Assembly (NCBI RefSeq): GCF_963169125.1
Contig: NC_084795.1
Coordinates: forward strand, 261,015,042-261,079,041
DNA from: Humulus lupulus
Lineage: Eukaryota; Streptophyta; Magnoliopsida; Rosales; Cannabaceae
DNA length: 64,000 bases
Reading direction: 5' to 3'
Part shown: positions 34,892 through 47,142 of the stretch, piece after piece
Layout: the number at the start of each line of letters is the position of its first letter
Position numbering within the stretch: the stretch's first letter is position 1
Notes under the pieces: model-generated
Told to the model about the DNA's origin: nothing
The model's database searches: none
What the model saw: only the letters and a program-made list of their open reading frames with translations
Position numbers and translations under genes: made by a program

Positions 34892-35497
34892 TGTTATCCA
34901 AAAAGCAGGTGTGGTTGACGTGGAAAATATTTTCAATATGTGGCTAACACCTGGCAGAGGTTCTGTTCGACCATCGATCAAGGATGTTCTCCTGACACAG
35001 TATTTGAGTTTGATATACGACCAGACTGCTCATATACTCCGTATATTTTTGAGTAATCTTATACAGTTGTAATCATATCCGAGATTATTTCCCTTTGTAT
35101 CTGATTATCCGATTAATTAGGTAAAAATATCTTTGATTGATTCATGTAACCCACCTTAGGCCTATAAATAGAGAAGAAGTAGCTCAAGGGAGGGACTTTT
35201 TGGCTAATTTTTGTTTGTGCTTTAGAAAAGAGAGCAAGAGAACTTTAGCTATTATCTTTCGGTTGTATTATTCATCCCTCTAAGGCTTGTGAAAATCAAA
35301 GAACCCTATTTCTTTGATCACCCCTTTGAGAATCAAGATCAATAATAGCCTAAGTGGACGTAGGTCATTACCAATTCTTGGGGCCGAACCACTATAAATT
35401 GTCGTGTTGTCTATTTTTCTTTCCATTAGATCTTATTCAATAGTTTCGATCACATCAAGCATTGGACTCCGTCAGTTGGCCAAAACGAGGGTCAACA
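34892..35497 (+). repeat. 5' LTR of Tat-2
   Basis: 606 bp, TGTTATCC...GGGTCAACA. A TATA-like 'cctataaatag' at about 35161-35172 is a plausible core promoter, with the transcribed region following. Co-linear with 47143-47750. Confidence 0.93.
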
Positions 35498-35500
35498 TTC

Positions 35501-35518
35501 TGGTGCTTTCATTGAGAG
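35501..35518 (+). other. Primer-binding site of Tat-2 (tRNA not identified)
   Basis: tggtgctttcattgagag begins three bases after the LTR end, with the TGG expected from a tRNA CCA end. I could not match the rest to a tRNA from memory. Confidence 0.7.
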
Positions 35519-35545
35519 CTCGAGAAGACGTTGTTGAAGGTACTA

Positions 35546-37958
35546 ATGGCAAAGACATCCAAGAAAACTGGATAGGCTGCTACCACACCATCCCAGCCTT
35601 CTCCACCAAATATGGCTGAAGACAAACCTCATTTGGAGTTCAATGAGGAGGAAGTAGACTCTGAGGCCCTGAAGACAACACTGGGGGGTGTTGCAAGATG
35701 AATTGGCCGCTCTGAGGGCCAATCAAGAAAGTGCCGCCGAGATAATGGCGTCACAGCAGAGGGAGATAGAGCGCCAGCGCCAAGAGCTGAGTGAGAGATA
35801 GGCGGAGATGGATCGTCGTCAGAGGGATGCCATGGCAACGCTTGAAGCAGCCCTCCAATTGGCCAGGAATCAGGCTGCACCTGCCTCATAGCCTGATCAA
35901 CCCCTAAGTGGGCCACCTCACAAAGGTCCCAATCCTAGCCCTCCACTCCAGCCAACAAGCCCTCAAAGGACAGAGGAGCCACCGATGCCTCAGGATGATG
36001 TCCCACCTAGGGGTCCTGAGACGCAGCCTCCATCCTAGGCTGGTCGAGGCAATCCCTCGCGTCCAAGGTAGAATAGGGTTGGGCAACAACCCCGTAGCCC
36101 TAGACGCCCAGGGGGTGAAGAGCTGCACCCACCGAGCAGGGGGCAGCATCCTTCTGCCAACAGAAGGAACTCGGAGATAGGCTCTGAGGTCAGGGGCCCT
36201 CCACGGCATGACAATGCACGGTGACCCACCGACCAGCGCAGGCCTCCCCTTAACGCTCGGGAAGTTCCAGCTCAAAGAGGCAACCGAGGAAACAGTCGGT
36301 CCCACCATAGCCACTCAAGGTTCAGAGATGGCCACGGCTATAATGAGGCCGACTCAGGCAGAGGGAATGCTGGTCGGAGAAACGAGGAGAGAGGTGGAGG
36401 CAGAAGCCCCCCCACCTAGAGAAGACCGACAAGCGGAACATAATGATGGGAGGCAGCCCAGACAAAACAACTTCTTTAGCTGGCTCGGAACCAACGAGTA
36501 TCGGTGAAGAGACGATGACCTAAGGGATGTACTCAACGACTACCGATAAAGGCACGATGAGTACATTCCCCTGGCACCAGAGGCCCCATCAATTTCTGTG
36601 GCCGTCTAGGCCCAAATAGATGCCCTGAACCAAGCAGTGCAACAGCTGGTCAGGGGAAGAACATCTCATATCGAGTACGACAGGAGAAGGGGCACCCCTT
36701 TCATACAAAGGATCGCCATGGCTGAAACCCCCAGTAAGTTTAAAATGCCCACACTTCCGAACATTGATGGGTATGGTGACCCGATATCTCATGTCAACAA
36801 GTTTGAGATACAAATGGGCAATCAGAAGGTGTCTGAAGATGCTCGATGCAGGATCTTCCCTGCAACACTTTCTGATGCTGCATAGGAGTAGTTCTTTAAG
36901 TTCCCTCCTGCAAGTATAGTATCTTGGGAGATGTTCGTAAAGGAATTTTATAGACAATTCTACGCAGGTCGTGTGCACCCCACTGAGGCAAACCAGTTGT
37001 TCAAGATATGCCAGCAAGAAGGAGAACCACTGAAAGATTATGTCCAGCGTTTCATGTGAGCGGCAGCTGGGGCAAAAACAGTGGGAGATGAAGGCAAAAT
37101 GATGGCCCTAACTGCATGAGTTAGACGCCGTATGCCCCTTTGGAGTACCCTCAGGAAGCATGGGGTTAAAACTACCCAAGAGTTTTTGGATCGAGCTGAT
37201 CGATACATCAAGCTCGAGGATGCAATTGCTAGCGAAAGAAAGCCCCCAAATAAGGACAAATGGACTGAAGACCCCGCCAATGGGTCAAAGCCCAATGGCA
37301 ACGGAAAAGGAAAAGGCAACGGGAATGGCAATGGCAAGAATGGGGGGAAACGGCCCCATAACGAACCCTATACCTCCGAGAGTAAGCGCCCTAAGGGCAA
37401 CCGTTATGAGCCAAGGTTCACCAACTATACCACCCTTGTTGAGTCTCGAGCAGAGGTGTATCAGGCCACAAGTTTCAACGTACCCAACAAAATACCCACT
37501 CCCATTCGAAAGGATATTTCGAAAAGGGATACAATCAAGTTTTGTCGCTTTCACAACGACTACGGACACGATACGAATGAGTGTAACTAGCTAAAGGAAG
37601 AAATCGAGTTCCTTATTAGACAAGGACACTTGAGGAAATACGTGCGAGCCGCGGGAGCTTCCCAACGAGAGGCTCTGGGTGGCAACGAGCAGGCGCCTGC
37701 ACGCCAATGCTCGCCACCTTTACAGCCTAATCCCATGGTAGACACCTTACTCACCATTTGCGGAGGCTCGCACCTCGCGGGAAACAGTGGAAAGGCAAGG
37801 GAACTATACACTCGGACCCTACGCCATGACCAGGACATTGAGAAGATGACTGTGGAGGATCGGGCAACGAAAAAGGCTCGAACAGAGGACGATGTAATAA
37901 CTTTCTTTGATAATGATGCCCAACATGTCCGGTTCCCACATTCCGATCCGCTGGTCAT
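35546..37958 (+). pseudogene. Tat-2 gag
   Basis: Start ATG at 35546-35548 (MAKTSKK). An in-frame TAG follows at 35573-35575, probably from CAG. A Gln/Glu/Arg-rich coiled N-terminus (about 35690-35890) is followed by a long Pro/Arg-rich region with several further TAG stops. The capsid domain is at about 36720-37060, with FKMPTLPNIDGYGDP...FKFPPASI and a YRQF motif. A Lys/Asn/Gly-rich basic stretch (37250-37350) follows, then a Tat-type zinc motif CRFHNDYGHDTNEC at about 37544-37585. TAG at 37588-37590 falls where a Gln is expected. The remainder to 37958 is linker to protease. Multiple stops, no function expected. Confidence 0.85.
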
Positions 37959-38654
37959 GGATGTTTAGATTGCAAGTATGATGGTGAAAAAGTACTGGTC
38001 GATACAGGAAGTTCAGTTAACATCCTGTATAAATCTTCGCTGGAACGGATGAAGTTGTCCACAAAGGACTTGGAGCCTTGCAACCAAACAATTTATGATT
38101 TCTCTAGTGAGGGACTTGCTCCAACGAGGTCAATCAGGCTTCCAGTGACAGCAGGTGCTACGCCCGCCAACAGGACATTACTCATTACTTTTATAGTAGT
38201 TGACTGTCCTTCGGCCTACAATGCAGTGATTGGAAGGCCAATATTGGTCGACCTTCGGGCCGTCACCTCTATATGGCACTTAGCCATGAAATTCCCAACA
38301 GACACAAGGGTAGGACGCGCATTGGGAAACCAGAGGGAAGCAAGGGAGTGCTACAATGCCTCAATCACTAAGGCCAAGAAGGGTATGTCGAGGAGTGTTC
38401 CCCCAAAAGAGTTGCAAATGGCCATTGATGTACAAGCCCAATCAGGTGATAAAGTCACCAAATAGGGTGTTGCCCAAAGTGAGGATAGAGACTTAGATCC
38501 TCTCTTTGGGGATTTTGAAGAGGATATAGGACCTGTCGAGGACCTTGAAGAGGTCCAACTCGACGAAGAGTATCCGACTAGATTTGTGAAGGTCGACAAA
38601 AACTTAGAGACAACAACCAAATGCACACTAGTGGAATTTTTGAGGAAGAACTAG
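37959..38654 (+). pseudogene. Tat-2 aspartic protease
   Basis: The catalytic block VLVDTGSSVNIL has Asp at 38001-38003. The second half of the fold (VIGRPILVDLRAVTS) is at about 38228-38270, in the frame 38049-38465. There is a frame change between the two and stops at about 38463 and 38652-38654; the latter is TAG where the family has Gln (NQEVFAWS). It cleaves the gag-pol precursor in intact relatives. Confidence 0.85.
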
Positions 38655-40480
38655 GAAGTTTTCGCCTGGTCGCATAAAGACATGGTTGGGATAGATCTTG
38701 CAGTCATCAGCCATGTCCTGAACGTTGACAAAAGCTTTCCACCCGTGCAACAGAAAAGAAGGTTGCTCAATAAAGATAGATCAAAAGCCTTAAAGGAAGA
38801 AGTTGAAAAACTAAAGGAGAATGGGTTCATCAAGGTGGAGTTTTATCCATCATGGGTCTCTAATCAAATGCTAGTTCCCAAGCCGAATGGAAAATGGCGG
38901 ACCTGCGTGGATTTCACAAACCTTAACAAAGCCTACCCTAAAGATTACTTCCTACTCCCAAGGATCGACCAGCTAGTCGATGCAACTGCAGGCCATGAGA
39001 TCCTCTCCTTCATGGATGCATACTCAGGGTATAATCAGATTAGTATGCATCCCCCTGATTAGGATCACACTAGCTTTCAGACCGATATAGGGCTATACTG
39101 TTAAAAAGTAATGCCCTTCGGATTGAAAAACGCTGGTGCGACTTACCAGCGACTATTTAACCACATGGTTAAGGAGTTGATCGGGATAAACATGGAGGTG
39201 TACGTTGATGACATGCTGATGAAGTCAAAAAAGGCAAAAGGACATGTGATGGATTTACAAGAGTGTTTCAATGTTCTGAACAAATACCAGATGAAGCTAA
39301 ATCCTCTCAAATGTTCCTTCGGAGTAGGATCAGGGAAGTTCTTGGGGTTCATTGTCAATTCGGGAGGAATCGAAGCTAATCCCGAGAAGATCGAGGCCCT
39401 GATCAATATGAAATCACCAATAAAGATCAAAGATGTGCAAAGTTTGACTGGAAGGATTGCCACACTCAGTAGATTTATTTCAAAATCAACAGATAAGTGC
39501 GTTCCTTTCTTCAATCTACTTAGAGGCAACAAGAAGTTCGAGTGGACTGAATACTGTAAACAAGCTTTCCAAGTCTTAAAAGCCCACATGGCGCAGCCTC
39601 CCGTCTTATCAAAGCCTGTAGATGGGGAAACTTTGTTCATATACTTGGCGATCACCGAATATGCTGCTAGTGTGGTGTTGGTAAGAGAAGAAGAAGGCGT
39701 ACAAAAGGCGGTATACTATGTGAGCAAGAGGTTGATCGGAGCCAAATTGAGGTATCCTCCCATTGAAAGGTTAGCCTATTGTCTAATTTTGGCCTCAAGG
39801 AATTTACGTCCTTACTTCCAAACCCATCCAATCACAGTATTGACTGACCAGCCCCTTCGGCAAGTTTTGCAAAAGCCAGAGGCTGCAGGTCGTTTCTTGA
39901 AATGGGCAGTCGAACTCGGGCAGCTCGATATAACATACTCATCGCGAGCAGCAATAGAAGGACAAGTCTTGGCTGACTTCATTGTTGAATTCACTGAACT
40001 CCCAGATAACGAGCAGGATGAAAAGCCTAATGCACCTGAACCTCAAGTTGAAGCTCCTTCGTGGAAACTATTCACAGATGGATCATTCAACGAATTCCAC
40101 GCAGGAGCAGGAGTGATATTGATAACGCCAGAAGGGGATCAATTTCACTGCACAATTAGGTTTGATTTCACCGCTTTGAACAACGAAGCTGAATATGAAG
40201 CCCTACTCGCTAGATTAAGATTAGCCAAAGACATGATAATAAAAGTGTTGGATATCTACAGTGATTCACAGCTGGTAGTGAATCAGGTCTTAGGGGAGTA
40301 CCAAGCACGAGGCCTAAAAATGGTGGCTTATCTGAACAAAACAAAGGATCTTTTGGCACAATTTGAAAAATATACCATCCAGCAAATACCTCGGGATCAG
40401 AATTCAAACGCGGATGCCTTAGCCAAACTCGCGAGTCCAAAAGATGCTGACACTTTAAATATAGTGTCAGTTGAGCGGCT
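38655..40480 (+). pseudogene. Tat-2 reverse transcriptase with two RNase H domains
   Basis: RT spans 38682-39062 (CVDFTNLNKAYPKD, FMDAYSGYNQI), is interrupted by TAG at 39060-39062 and a TAA at about 39102, and resumes in the frame 39111-40901 with MPFGLKNAGATYQ and catalytic YVDD at 39201-39212. The first RNase H follows (about 39620-39990). A second, archaeal-type RNase H is at about 40060-40430 with its four acidic positions: FTDGS, NEAEYEA, YSDSQL and NADALAKL. Tat-lineage elements are known for this acquired second RNase H. From 39111 onward the frame is open for 596 codons, the longest in the window. Confidence 0.92.
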
Positions 40481-41770
40481 ATGCGCACCAAGCATACGAG
40501 CTAACGAAACCAGTATGATGATCCAGTTAGCAGCTACATGGATGGCACCATACTTAGAGTATCTCACGAATGGCACACTACCTGCAGATAGAAACAAGGC
40601 CAGGACCCTTCAGAGACAGTCTGCAAGGTATATCCTGGTCGATGGTATTTTATACCGAAGAGGATACTCAATGCCACTGCTCAGACGTGTTACACCAGAA
40701 AAGGCTAAAGAGCTTATGAAGGAGGTACATGAAGGCTTCTGCGGAGACCACGCTGGGGGGCAAAGCCTATCGAAAAAGATTCTAAGGCAGGGATATTTCT
40801 GGCCAACAACGAATGAGGACTCGATCGAGTTCATGCGAAAGTGTGATAAGTGTCAGCAGTTTTCCAAGATCCCACGAGTAGCTCCCAACGAGTTAAAGTA
40901 AATGCAAAGTGCATGGCCTTCGTAGTATATGGGGTATAGATTTAATTGGGTCCTTGCCTACAGGGAAAGGTGGTGTGAAATATGCAGTGGTAGCTGTCGA
41001 CTACTTCACAAAATGGGCCGAGGCTGAGCCGCTCACAACCATAACGACAAAGAAAGTACTTGATTTTGTTATCAAAAACATTGTTTGTCGATATGGAATA
41101 CCAAGAAATATTGTCTCGGACAATGGCACCCAGTTTGATAGTGACTTGTTCACAGACTTCTACGAGAAGCATGGCATCATCAAGAGCTTTTCTTCAGTTG
41201 CTCACCCCCAAGCAAATGGTCGAAGCAGTTAATAAAACATTGAAAGATACCTTGAATAAAAGGCTCGAGGAAGCTAAAGGAGCATGGCCAGAATAGTTGC
41301 TGAAGTCCTCTGGTTGTATAGAACATCCCACCGAACAGCAACGGGTCATACCCCATTTTCCTTAGCTAATGGGTACGAGGCCATGTTGCCTGTCGAGTTA
41401 GATCCGCCCTCGCATTGCAGAATAACATACGACCAAGACCAAAATAGCCAATTGTTGATGGAGTCCCTAGACCTAGTCGAGGAGAAACGAGAAAAAGCCC
41501 AGCTCCAAGTAGCTGCGTACCAGCAAAAAGTCGCTCGGTATTTTAAGCTCTAAAGTAAAAGAAAGAAAGTTCAACGTCGGGGACTTGGTACTTCGAAGAG
41601 TTTTCTTAAACACCTGCGACCAAGCTGCTGGAGTACTCAGACCAAACTGGGAAGGACCTTACCAGATTGAAGAAGTCCTTCATCCAGGCACTTACAAACT
41701 TGCACGCTTGAATGGAGATCTTGTTCCATGTTATTGGAATGGAGAACACTTGCGCAAGTATTATCAGTAA
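40481..41770 (+). pseudogene. Tat-2 integrase
   Basis: The zinc-binding part is at about 40720-40860 (HEGFCGDH, then CDKC). After a stop at 40899-40901 the core resumes: first Asp in GIDLIG (about 40930), second in SDNGTQF (about 41118). The HPQANG block is followed by a deletion of about 5 bp near 41220, and the Glu region (VEAVNK) sits in the next frame. The frame 41284-41553 holds LYRTSHRTATGHTPFSLANG, and 41585-41770 holds a GPY-type C-terminus (WEGPYQIEEVLHPGTYKL). The final stop is at 41768-41770. There is no chromodomain. Confidence 0.88.
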
Positions 41771-42450
41771 ATAATCTTTCTTAAAGGACTGGCTTGTATT
41801 ATTTTTGATTTTTTACAAGTTTTTGAAAAAAAAAGGGTTAGTCATGAGATATGGCTAATCGCTTATAAGTGTAAGATCTTTTTTAAGATCACTCGTAAAG
41901 GCATGTTTAGTCCATTTAATACAACAATTATAAGGGACTGTGCACAGCCAGTCATTCTTGCCAAACTTTGTAATTTTTTACAAGTATTTGCTCATTACGT
42001 GTGTTGTTTTGCTGTATTACAATTTTCATGTTTTATACCGAGCAGTAATGTTCGTACAGGTTTTGGTCAAGGCAAGTGACCAAGGACCTAAAGCTCCTCG
42101 ATCACTTGGGGGGCATATAAGGTACATAGGAAGCAAAGCATACCGAAAGGTATGTAAACACATGAGCAAAATAAGTGAAAGCATGCTACAGTACTTAGAG
42201 TATTTTTCAAAATTTTATATTTTCTTAAGACAAACCAAAGTACTATGCTAAGTTCGGTCATGCGAACAAATGTTATAATAAAGCAAAAATATTATAATAT
42301 CAAAAGAATTCTTTTACACCACGAGCAGTACTACTCGGATGTAAATGTTAAGTTTAAAAGAAAAAGTTGCCCATGCAGCAATAAAAAAATATATATTGTC
42401 TTTATATCACGACCCGTGGGTCGTGTAAGAAAAAGAAAACAAGAGAAAAA
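41771..42450 (+). other. Tat-2 spacer between pol and the antisense gene
   Basis: About 680 bp, AT-rich and non-coding, between two convergent coding regions: pol ends at 41770 and the aORF stop is at 42451. It probably contains the 3' ends of both transcripts. Polyadenylation-like AATAAA sequences are too common in such DNA to assign. Confidence 0.6.
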
Positions 42451-45400
42451 CTAAGGGGCATCAGAAAGATCTTGGGGAACATCTTGGTTGACCGCTTCTT
42501 CTACAGCTTCCCCTCCATCCATCCCCGTGGCCAACGAAATTTCAGGGGAAGCAAGAACTCTGGCCCTTTCTTTGGCAGCCAGGCGAGCAGCGCAGCGAGC
42601 CAACTCAGCTTTGATGGCATCCTCTGGAAGGTAGTCGAAGTTGGCACTTTGGTTATGCTTCCAGAAATCATAGAAGCATCAAAGTGTCACGTTCTTGTAC
42701 CTTTCCAGGTCTTTTGCGTTCGTGAGCTTGAGTTGCTTCACTTGGCTCTTTAAGCTGGCAATGCTCTTGTCTTTCGCAAGCTGTTCCCCCTTGAGCCTTT
42801 TGTTTTCACGCCAGTGGATTCAGCTGGCCTCCTGGTACTCCTCTCTCTGTTTTCTAGCACTTTCCAGAGAGGCCTGTTTCTCCACCAGATCCGCGGCCAA
42901 AGAGTCCTTCTGCTGGATCACCACTTCCAGCTCCCCCGCATGCCTTGCCTCCGCGGGTTGAAGCTCCTCCATCAACTTCAACTCACGAACACGGGACTGC
43001 TCGATGCTGACACCCGAGCGCAGATGGGCAGCCATTAAATTCAGCATGGCCTACGCAAAAACAAATGTTAGACAGACTTCAGAAAAATCATATTGTAAGT
43101 AAAGAAAAGTAAGATGCTTACACTGGCTGTCTCGTTCAGGGCCCTGTTGATGATCTGATCGACCCCCATTTCCTCTGTCCCTACCGTGGCCTCTTTGCAG
43201 CGGTCATGTTTGATGATTTTGGCCAGGCGATCCTTGGCAGACCTCAGGGTGCGGTGTGACAGTTCCATCCCCGGAGAAGCCCCCCCAGCCTGTTGTGTTT
43301 GTTCGGTAGGGGCTGGGGGTGATGGAGCTTTGGCAACTGGAGCGTTTGGAGGTGGAACCTCCTGCTCGAGAGGATGTTGTTCGGTGTCTTGGGCAGGAGG
43401 CCCGTCTATCGAAGAGCCCGAGGCTCGGTTCCTCTTAGCCGAGGGCATTTGGCTGGACTCCCCAGAATGTTGCCTGGAAGACTTCTTCCTGCGAACCAGG
43501 GGGACTTCTTCTTCCTCCTGAGTGTTGTAGATGTCGAAGACGTTGCCAGAGGCCATTTCTGCAAAAGAAGTAAACATGCAAACAGTGAGCCAAAAATGGA
43601 TGACAAATTATGTTGCATCAGGAAAGAAATAAAGAAAAATTGTAAAGTCCAATACCCGAGCTATTACTACTGGTCGCTATACTATTGACTCTACTAGTCA
43701 TATGATGAGTCTAGTTTTTATGATGTCTTGGTGATGTTTTTAGTAGTCTTTTATTTTGTTTTTCCTTGTTTTAGTGCGGGTTTACGCTTTGTTTGGTTGT
43801 TTTTGTGAATATCAGGAAGAATTGAGCATGTGGAAGGAAATGCCAAAGAAAGGGAAGAAATAATCGAGTTTTTCATCATATTTTGATCAAGAATGGTTCT
43901 CAATACCATTTGGAAGTGTTGGTGAAATTTTGGGATGAAAACTTGAAGAATTGAAGAATTCCTTAAGAGCCACGGCATGATCAAAGTAAGGCCGCGGCTA
44001 GGGGGAGAAACAGAAGCATGGTTTTTGAGGACATCTTCGGGCCGCGGCATGGCTAGATAGAGCCGCGGCATGGATGGGCATTTTGCCCAGAAGACAATGA
44101 TGCGGGCCGCGGCATGGTTTCAGAGAGCCGCGGCATTGAAAGGATAGTCTACCCATAAATTTTGACACGGGCCGCGGCATAGTGTATGTAGAGCCGCGGC
44201 CCGCCTCTCTAAAATCTAAAAAATCCTAGGTTTTAAAGGACGAAAAAGAAGAGAGAAGGAGGTACGGACGAAGGGAGGAGTTCTGGTGTTGAAGGCTCAA
44301 GCTTAGAGTATTTTTACATGTTTTTCTTCTTGATGTTATCTTTAAATTCTGTTGTGATTAGCACTATGACTATGAACTAATTTTCTCTTTAGGATGTTCA
44401 ATTGAATCACTTGAATTTCTATTATGACCTAATGCAATTTTAATTTCCTCTTCTTCAATCTTCTTCAATTCCTTATAACCTGTTCTTATAGATTGATTAT
44501 TGATTGGCCATCTTTAGTCATATATATATATATGTTTTTAAGTCAAAATCTGAGAAGTGAGATTTAATTATGCTGTGGTTATATTGGACATAATTCTAAT
44601 TTAGAACGAAAGTATCTGAATTAATTGTGTAACTGTTATTAAGTTGTGGAATTTAATGCTACCTTTGTGGTTCAATTTACCATAGAAATATAGGAAATTG
44701 TCACCTAGGTTGAGTTTATAATTCATAGAATGATTATAGGCTGCTGTCTCAACTTGTTAATTGAATTAGGTAAAAAATAAGAAGAATTCATACTTGGCAT
44801 TAGGGAATAATAGGAAGGATAGTTGATGAGATTGAATATCCTGATTGTTTCTCAGTGATTGAATTAAGAGTTTTTACTATTAGTTATTATGCTATTTAAT
44901 TGTCGATTATTATTTCTGCACTTTATCGGTTCTTTTGCTGTATTTTACAAAAATCAAGAAGTTTTAATTCATCAAATAGAACAAGAGATTAATTGACTGG
45001 TAATTGATAATTCAGTCCTTGAGGACGATACTTGGTTTTACCATTTTATTACAAGTTCGCGACTGTGTGCACTTGCATAGAAAAAATTATCGCAACATCA
45101 TACACTCATTCTCTGGCATGAAGAAGTCTGGCCCTAGGTTTGGAGTATATGTAAAATTACTGTCCCCGTCAAATAAGTGACAGGGAAGTGGCAAGCTATC
45201 AAGGAATGAAATAACTGTACCATTTTCGTCAGAGGACTCGTCTAAGTCTATGACGGGCTCGGTCGCCTTTTGTTTTCCCTTTCCTTGGGGGGCAGAAGAC
45301 CTTTCTGGTGGGGGGTGCCAACGGGTTCCCTGATTGTAACCCCAGTTGGTCTCCGTCGAGGAGGAGACACTGGCGGTTGCTGCTCGGGTTCTACCTCGGC

Positions 45401-46263
45401 AGTGGCACTACCCGCTGCGGATTCCCTCATATACTGGTGAGGGGCCAGGAGGCCAACTAGCCTCAAGTTGGCCTCGGTGACCAAAGATTTGACGCTCTTC
45501 TCAACGTCCGTCATGCTGGCCAACATGGCAGACCTCAACACCATGTCTGGTGTTGGGTCTGGTCGCAACCATGGGCCTGAAAAACACAAGAAGTTTCAGA
45601 AAAAATGCAAGGAAAAATGCTAAATAAAAACAACGACCACTGGAAAAAGACTTTTACCTCCTCGAGTGAAGGCCAGGTTATTCGCGACCATGTCGGTCAT
45701 GAGGAAATACTCCTGACTATATTTCCCCACGTTTGAAATGTGGGTTGTGTCACTAAGAAAGATTCGGCTAAACTCTTGGTGACAAAAATACAAGAACCCC
45801 GTACCAGACTGTAGGGGGTTGGACTTAAGGTCAAAAAGGTAATTGACCTCGTGAGGGGTAGCCTCAGGCCATTTTTTATGATTATAAAGGGTATAGAGTG
45901 CAACAAGCATTCTATATCCATTTGGTGTGATTTGAAACGGGGCGACTCCAAAATAGTTCGCCACCCCCTGGAAGAATTGATGAAGAGGAAGGGTAGCCCC
46001 AGCCTCTATGTGATATCTCGACCACTGGTCGAGGGAACCCCAGCCTACGAGCCAGGCTGGGCTGGAGGATTTGAAGGATTTTTCTTCTTTTTGGCGATAG
46101 ACTTGGCATGACCCATGCTGACGGGAGTTGGTTGAGGTCTTGGAGGAAAAGTTCACGAAAAGGGAATCTCTTGAATTCGCTGAGCTGGCTGCTCTTCACC
46201 CTCGAGTAGCTGTACAAGCAAGTCATCGTCTATCGGCCTCTCACCTCCCCACAAGTCTGGCAT
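42451..46263 (-). pseudogene. Tat-2 antisense gene (aORF), spliced, split by solo LTR D
   Basis: A minus-strand gene of unknown function between pol and the 3' LTR. Start ATG at 46261-46263 (MPDLWGGERP). Exon 1 carries the shared domain: WSRYHIEAGATLPL, YFGVAPFQI, KKW and LFDLKSNP, at about 45790-46040. The intron at 45577-45657 has GTAAAAG and TTTTTCAG ends. The next exon (45248-45576) is Pro/Arg-rich; then MPENE, then solo LTR D (43703-45097). A further exon starts after TTTTGCAG near 43561 (basic, Pro/Gln-rich), then the intron at 43051-43121 (GTAAGC...GCGTAG), then a coiled-coil exon to the stop at 42451-42453. Stops near 46160 and 46030 show decay. The same layout is seen in Tat-1. Confidence 0.72.
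43703..45097 (+). mobile_element. Solo LTR D inside the Tat-2 antisense gene
   Basis: 1,395 bp with termini TGATGAGTC...TCGCAACA and a perfect tcata duplication (43698-43702, 45098-45102). There is no coding sequence. The right end has the motif 'cagtccttgaggacgatac' at about 45014-45032, like the U5 ends of Athila/Tat-group LTRs, giving plus orientation. Seven exact GCCGCGGC palindromes lie at 43991-44200. The family is not otherwise present in the window. It sits in intron-like sequence of the aORF. Confidence 0.85.
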
Positions 46264-47130
46264 TAAAGGCTGCGAACAGAAAAAGGGGGAGGTGAGGATG
46301 AAGAGCCTAAGAAGTTGGTTAGAATAACGTTGTTCGTGTATAAAAGTCTTAACTTTTATACGACCAGCAGCATTCTAACGAAAAATTGAAATTTTTATAC
46401 TAACAGTTTGAAAAACATATCAAAAACTGAAAGTAAAAAGTTTTTTCTGAAAAAGCTTTTTCAACTCTAGTAAGGGCGGGAAAAACCCAGTTTTTCAACT
46501 AGCCTAAAAATTGATTTTTTACTTCGATTTTACGTCCTAAACCTATGATCTCGACTATCAAACTGATTCATAACCCCTACAAAGCAAGTATGCTCTACCA
46601 TATCTAACATCAATTTGCAAACGCCCAATTTTCCTATATTTTTACCTAGGAACACGACACTGTTTCAGAGCCTAAAAAGCTAGCATAAACAAACATGCAC
46701 AACACAATAAAGGGTGCGAAAGTTCTAAAATTTACCTATACGAAGATTGAGAAGTCCTAGAGAAACCTCAATTCTAGGCGTGTGAGCAGCAGGCTCCTAG
46801 AACAACGAAGGATGATCTTCGGAGAAATTTCTGGGTTCTGTCTTAGGAGTTCTTGGAGTGTTCTTGACAAAGAGATAGCTAGTAAAAGGTGAAAAAGTAA
46901 TTTTGAAGGCTATATATATATGTTAAAAAGAGGCAATCATAAGTTACCCTTTTTCGAAGCATGGGGAAGCGTGATAGCCGTCAAAAGTTTACTTGGGAAC
47001 CGAAAAGGCATGATTGGACATGAGTAGGTCACTTTTTTCAAGGAGGCACGAACTACTCTGACAGATTTGGTGGGGTAATCGAAGGGTCATTTTCCTAAAG
47101 TTTATTTATTGCTAGTCGTAATAAATAAAA
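46264..47130 (+). other. Tat-2 spacer upstream of the antisense gene
   Basis: Non-coding, AT-rich, between the aORF start and the PPT. It is the likely promoter and leader side of the antisense gene. A TATA-like 'tatatatata' is present near 46911-46920 (symmetric, so readable on the minus strand), about 650 bp upstream of the aORF ATG. Assignment as promoter is a guess. Confidence 0.45.
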
Positions 47131-47142
47131 TTGGGGGGCAAA
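47131..47142 (+). other. Polypurine tract of Tat-2
   Basis: ttggggggcaaa immediately before the 3' LTR, which starts TCTTATCC at 47143 where the 5' LTR has TGTTATCC. Confidence 0.85.

Noticed and set aside
35629..36536. Several open frames opposite Tat-2 gag
   Set aside because: Shadows of the Pro/Arg-rich gag region in other frames, with no domain of their own.
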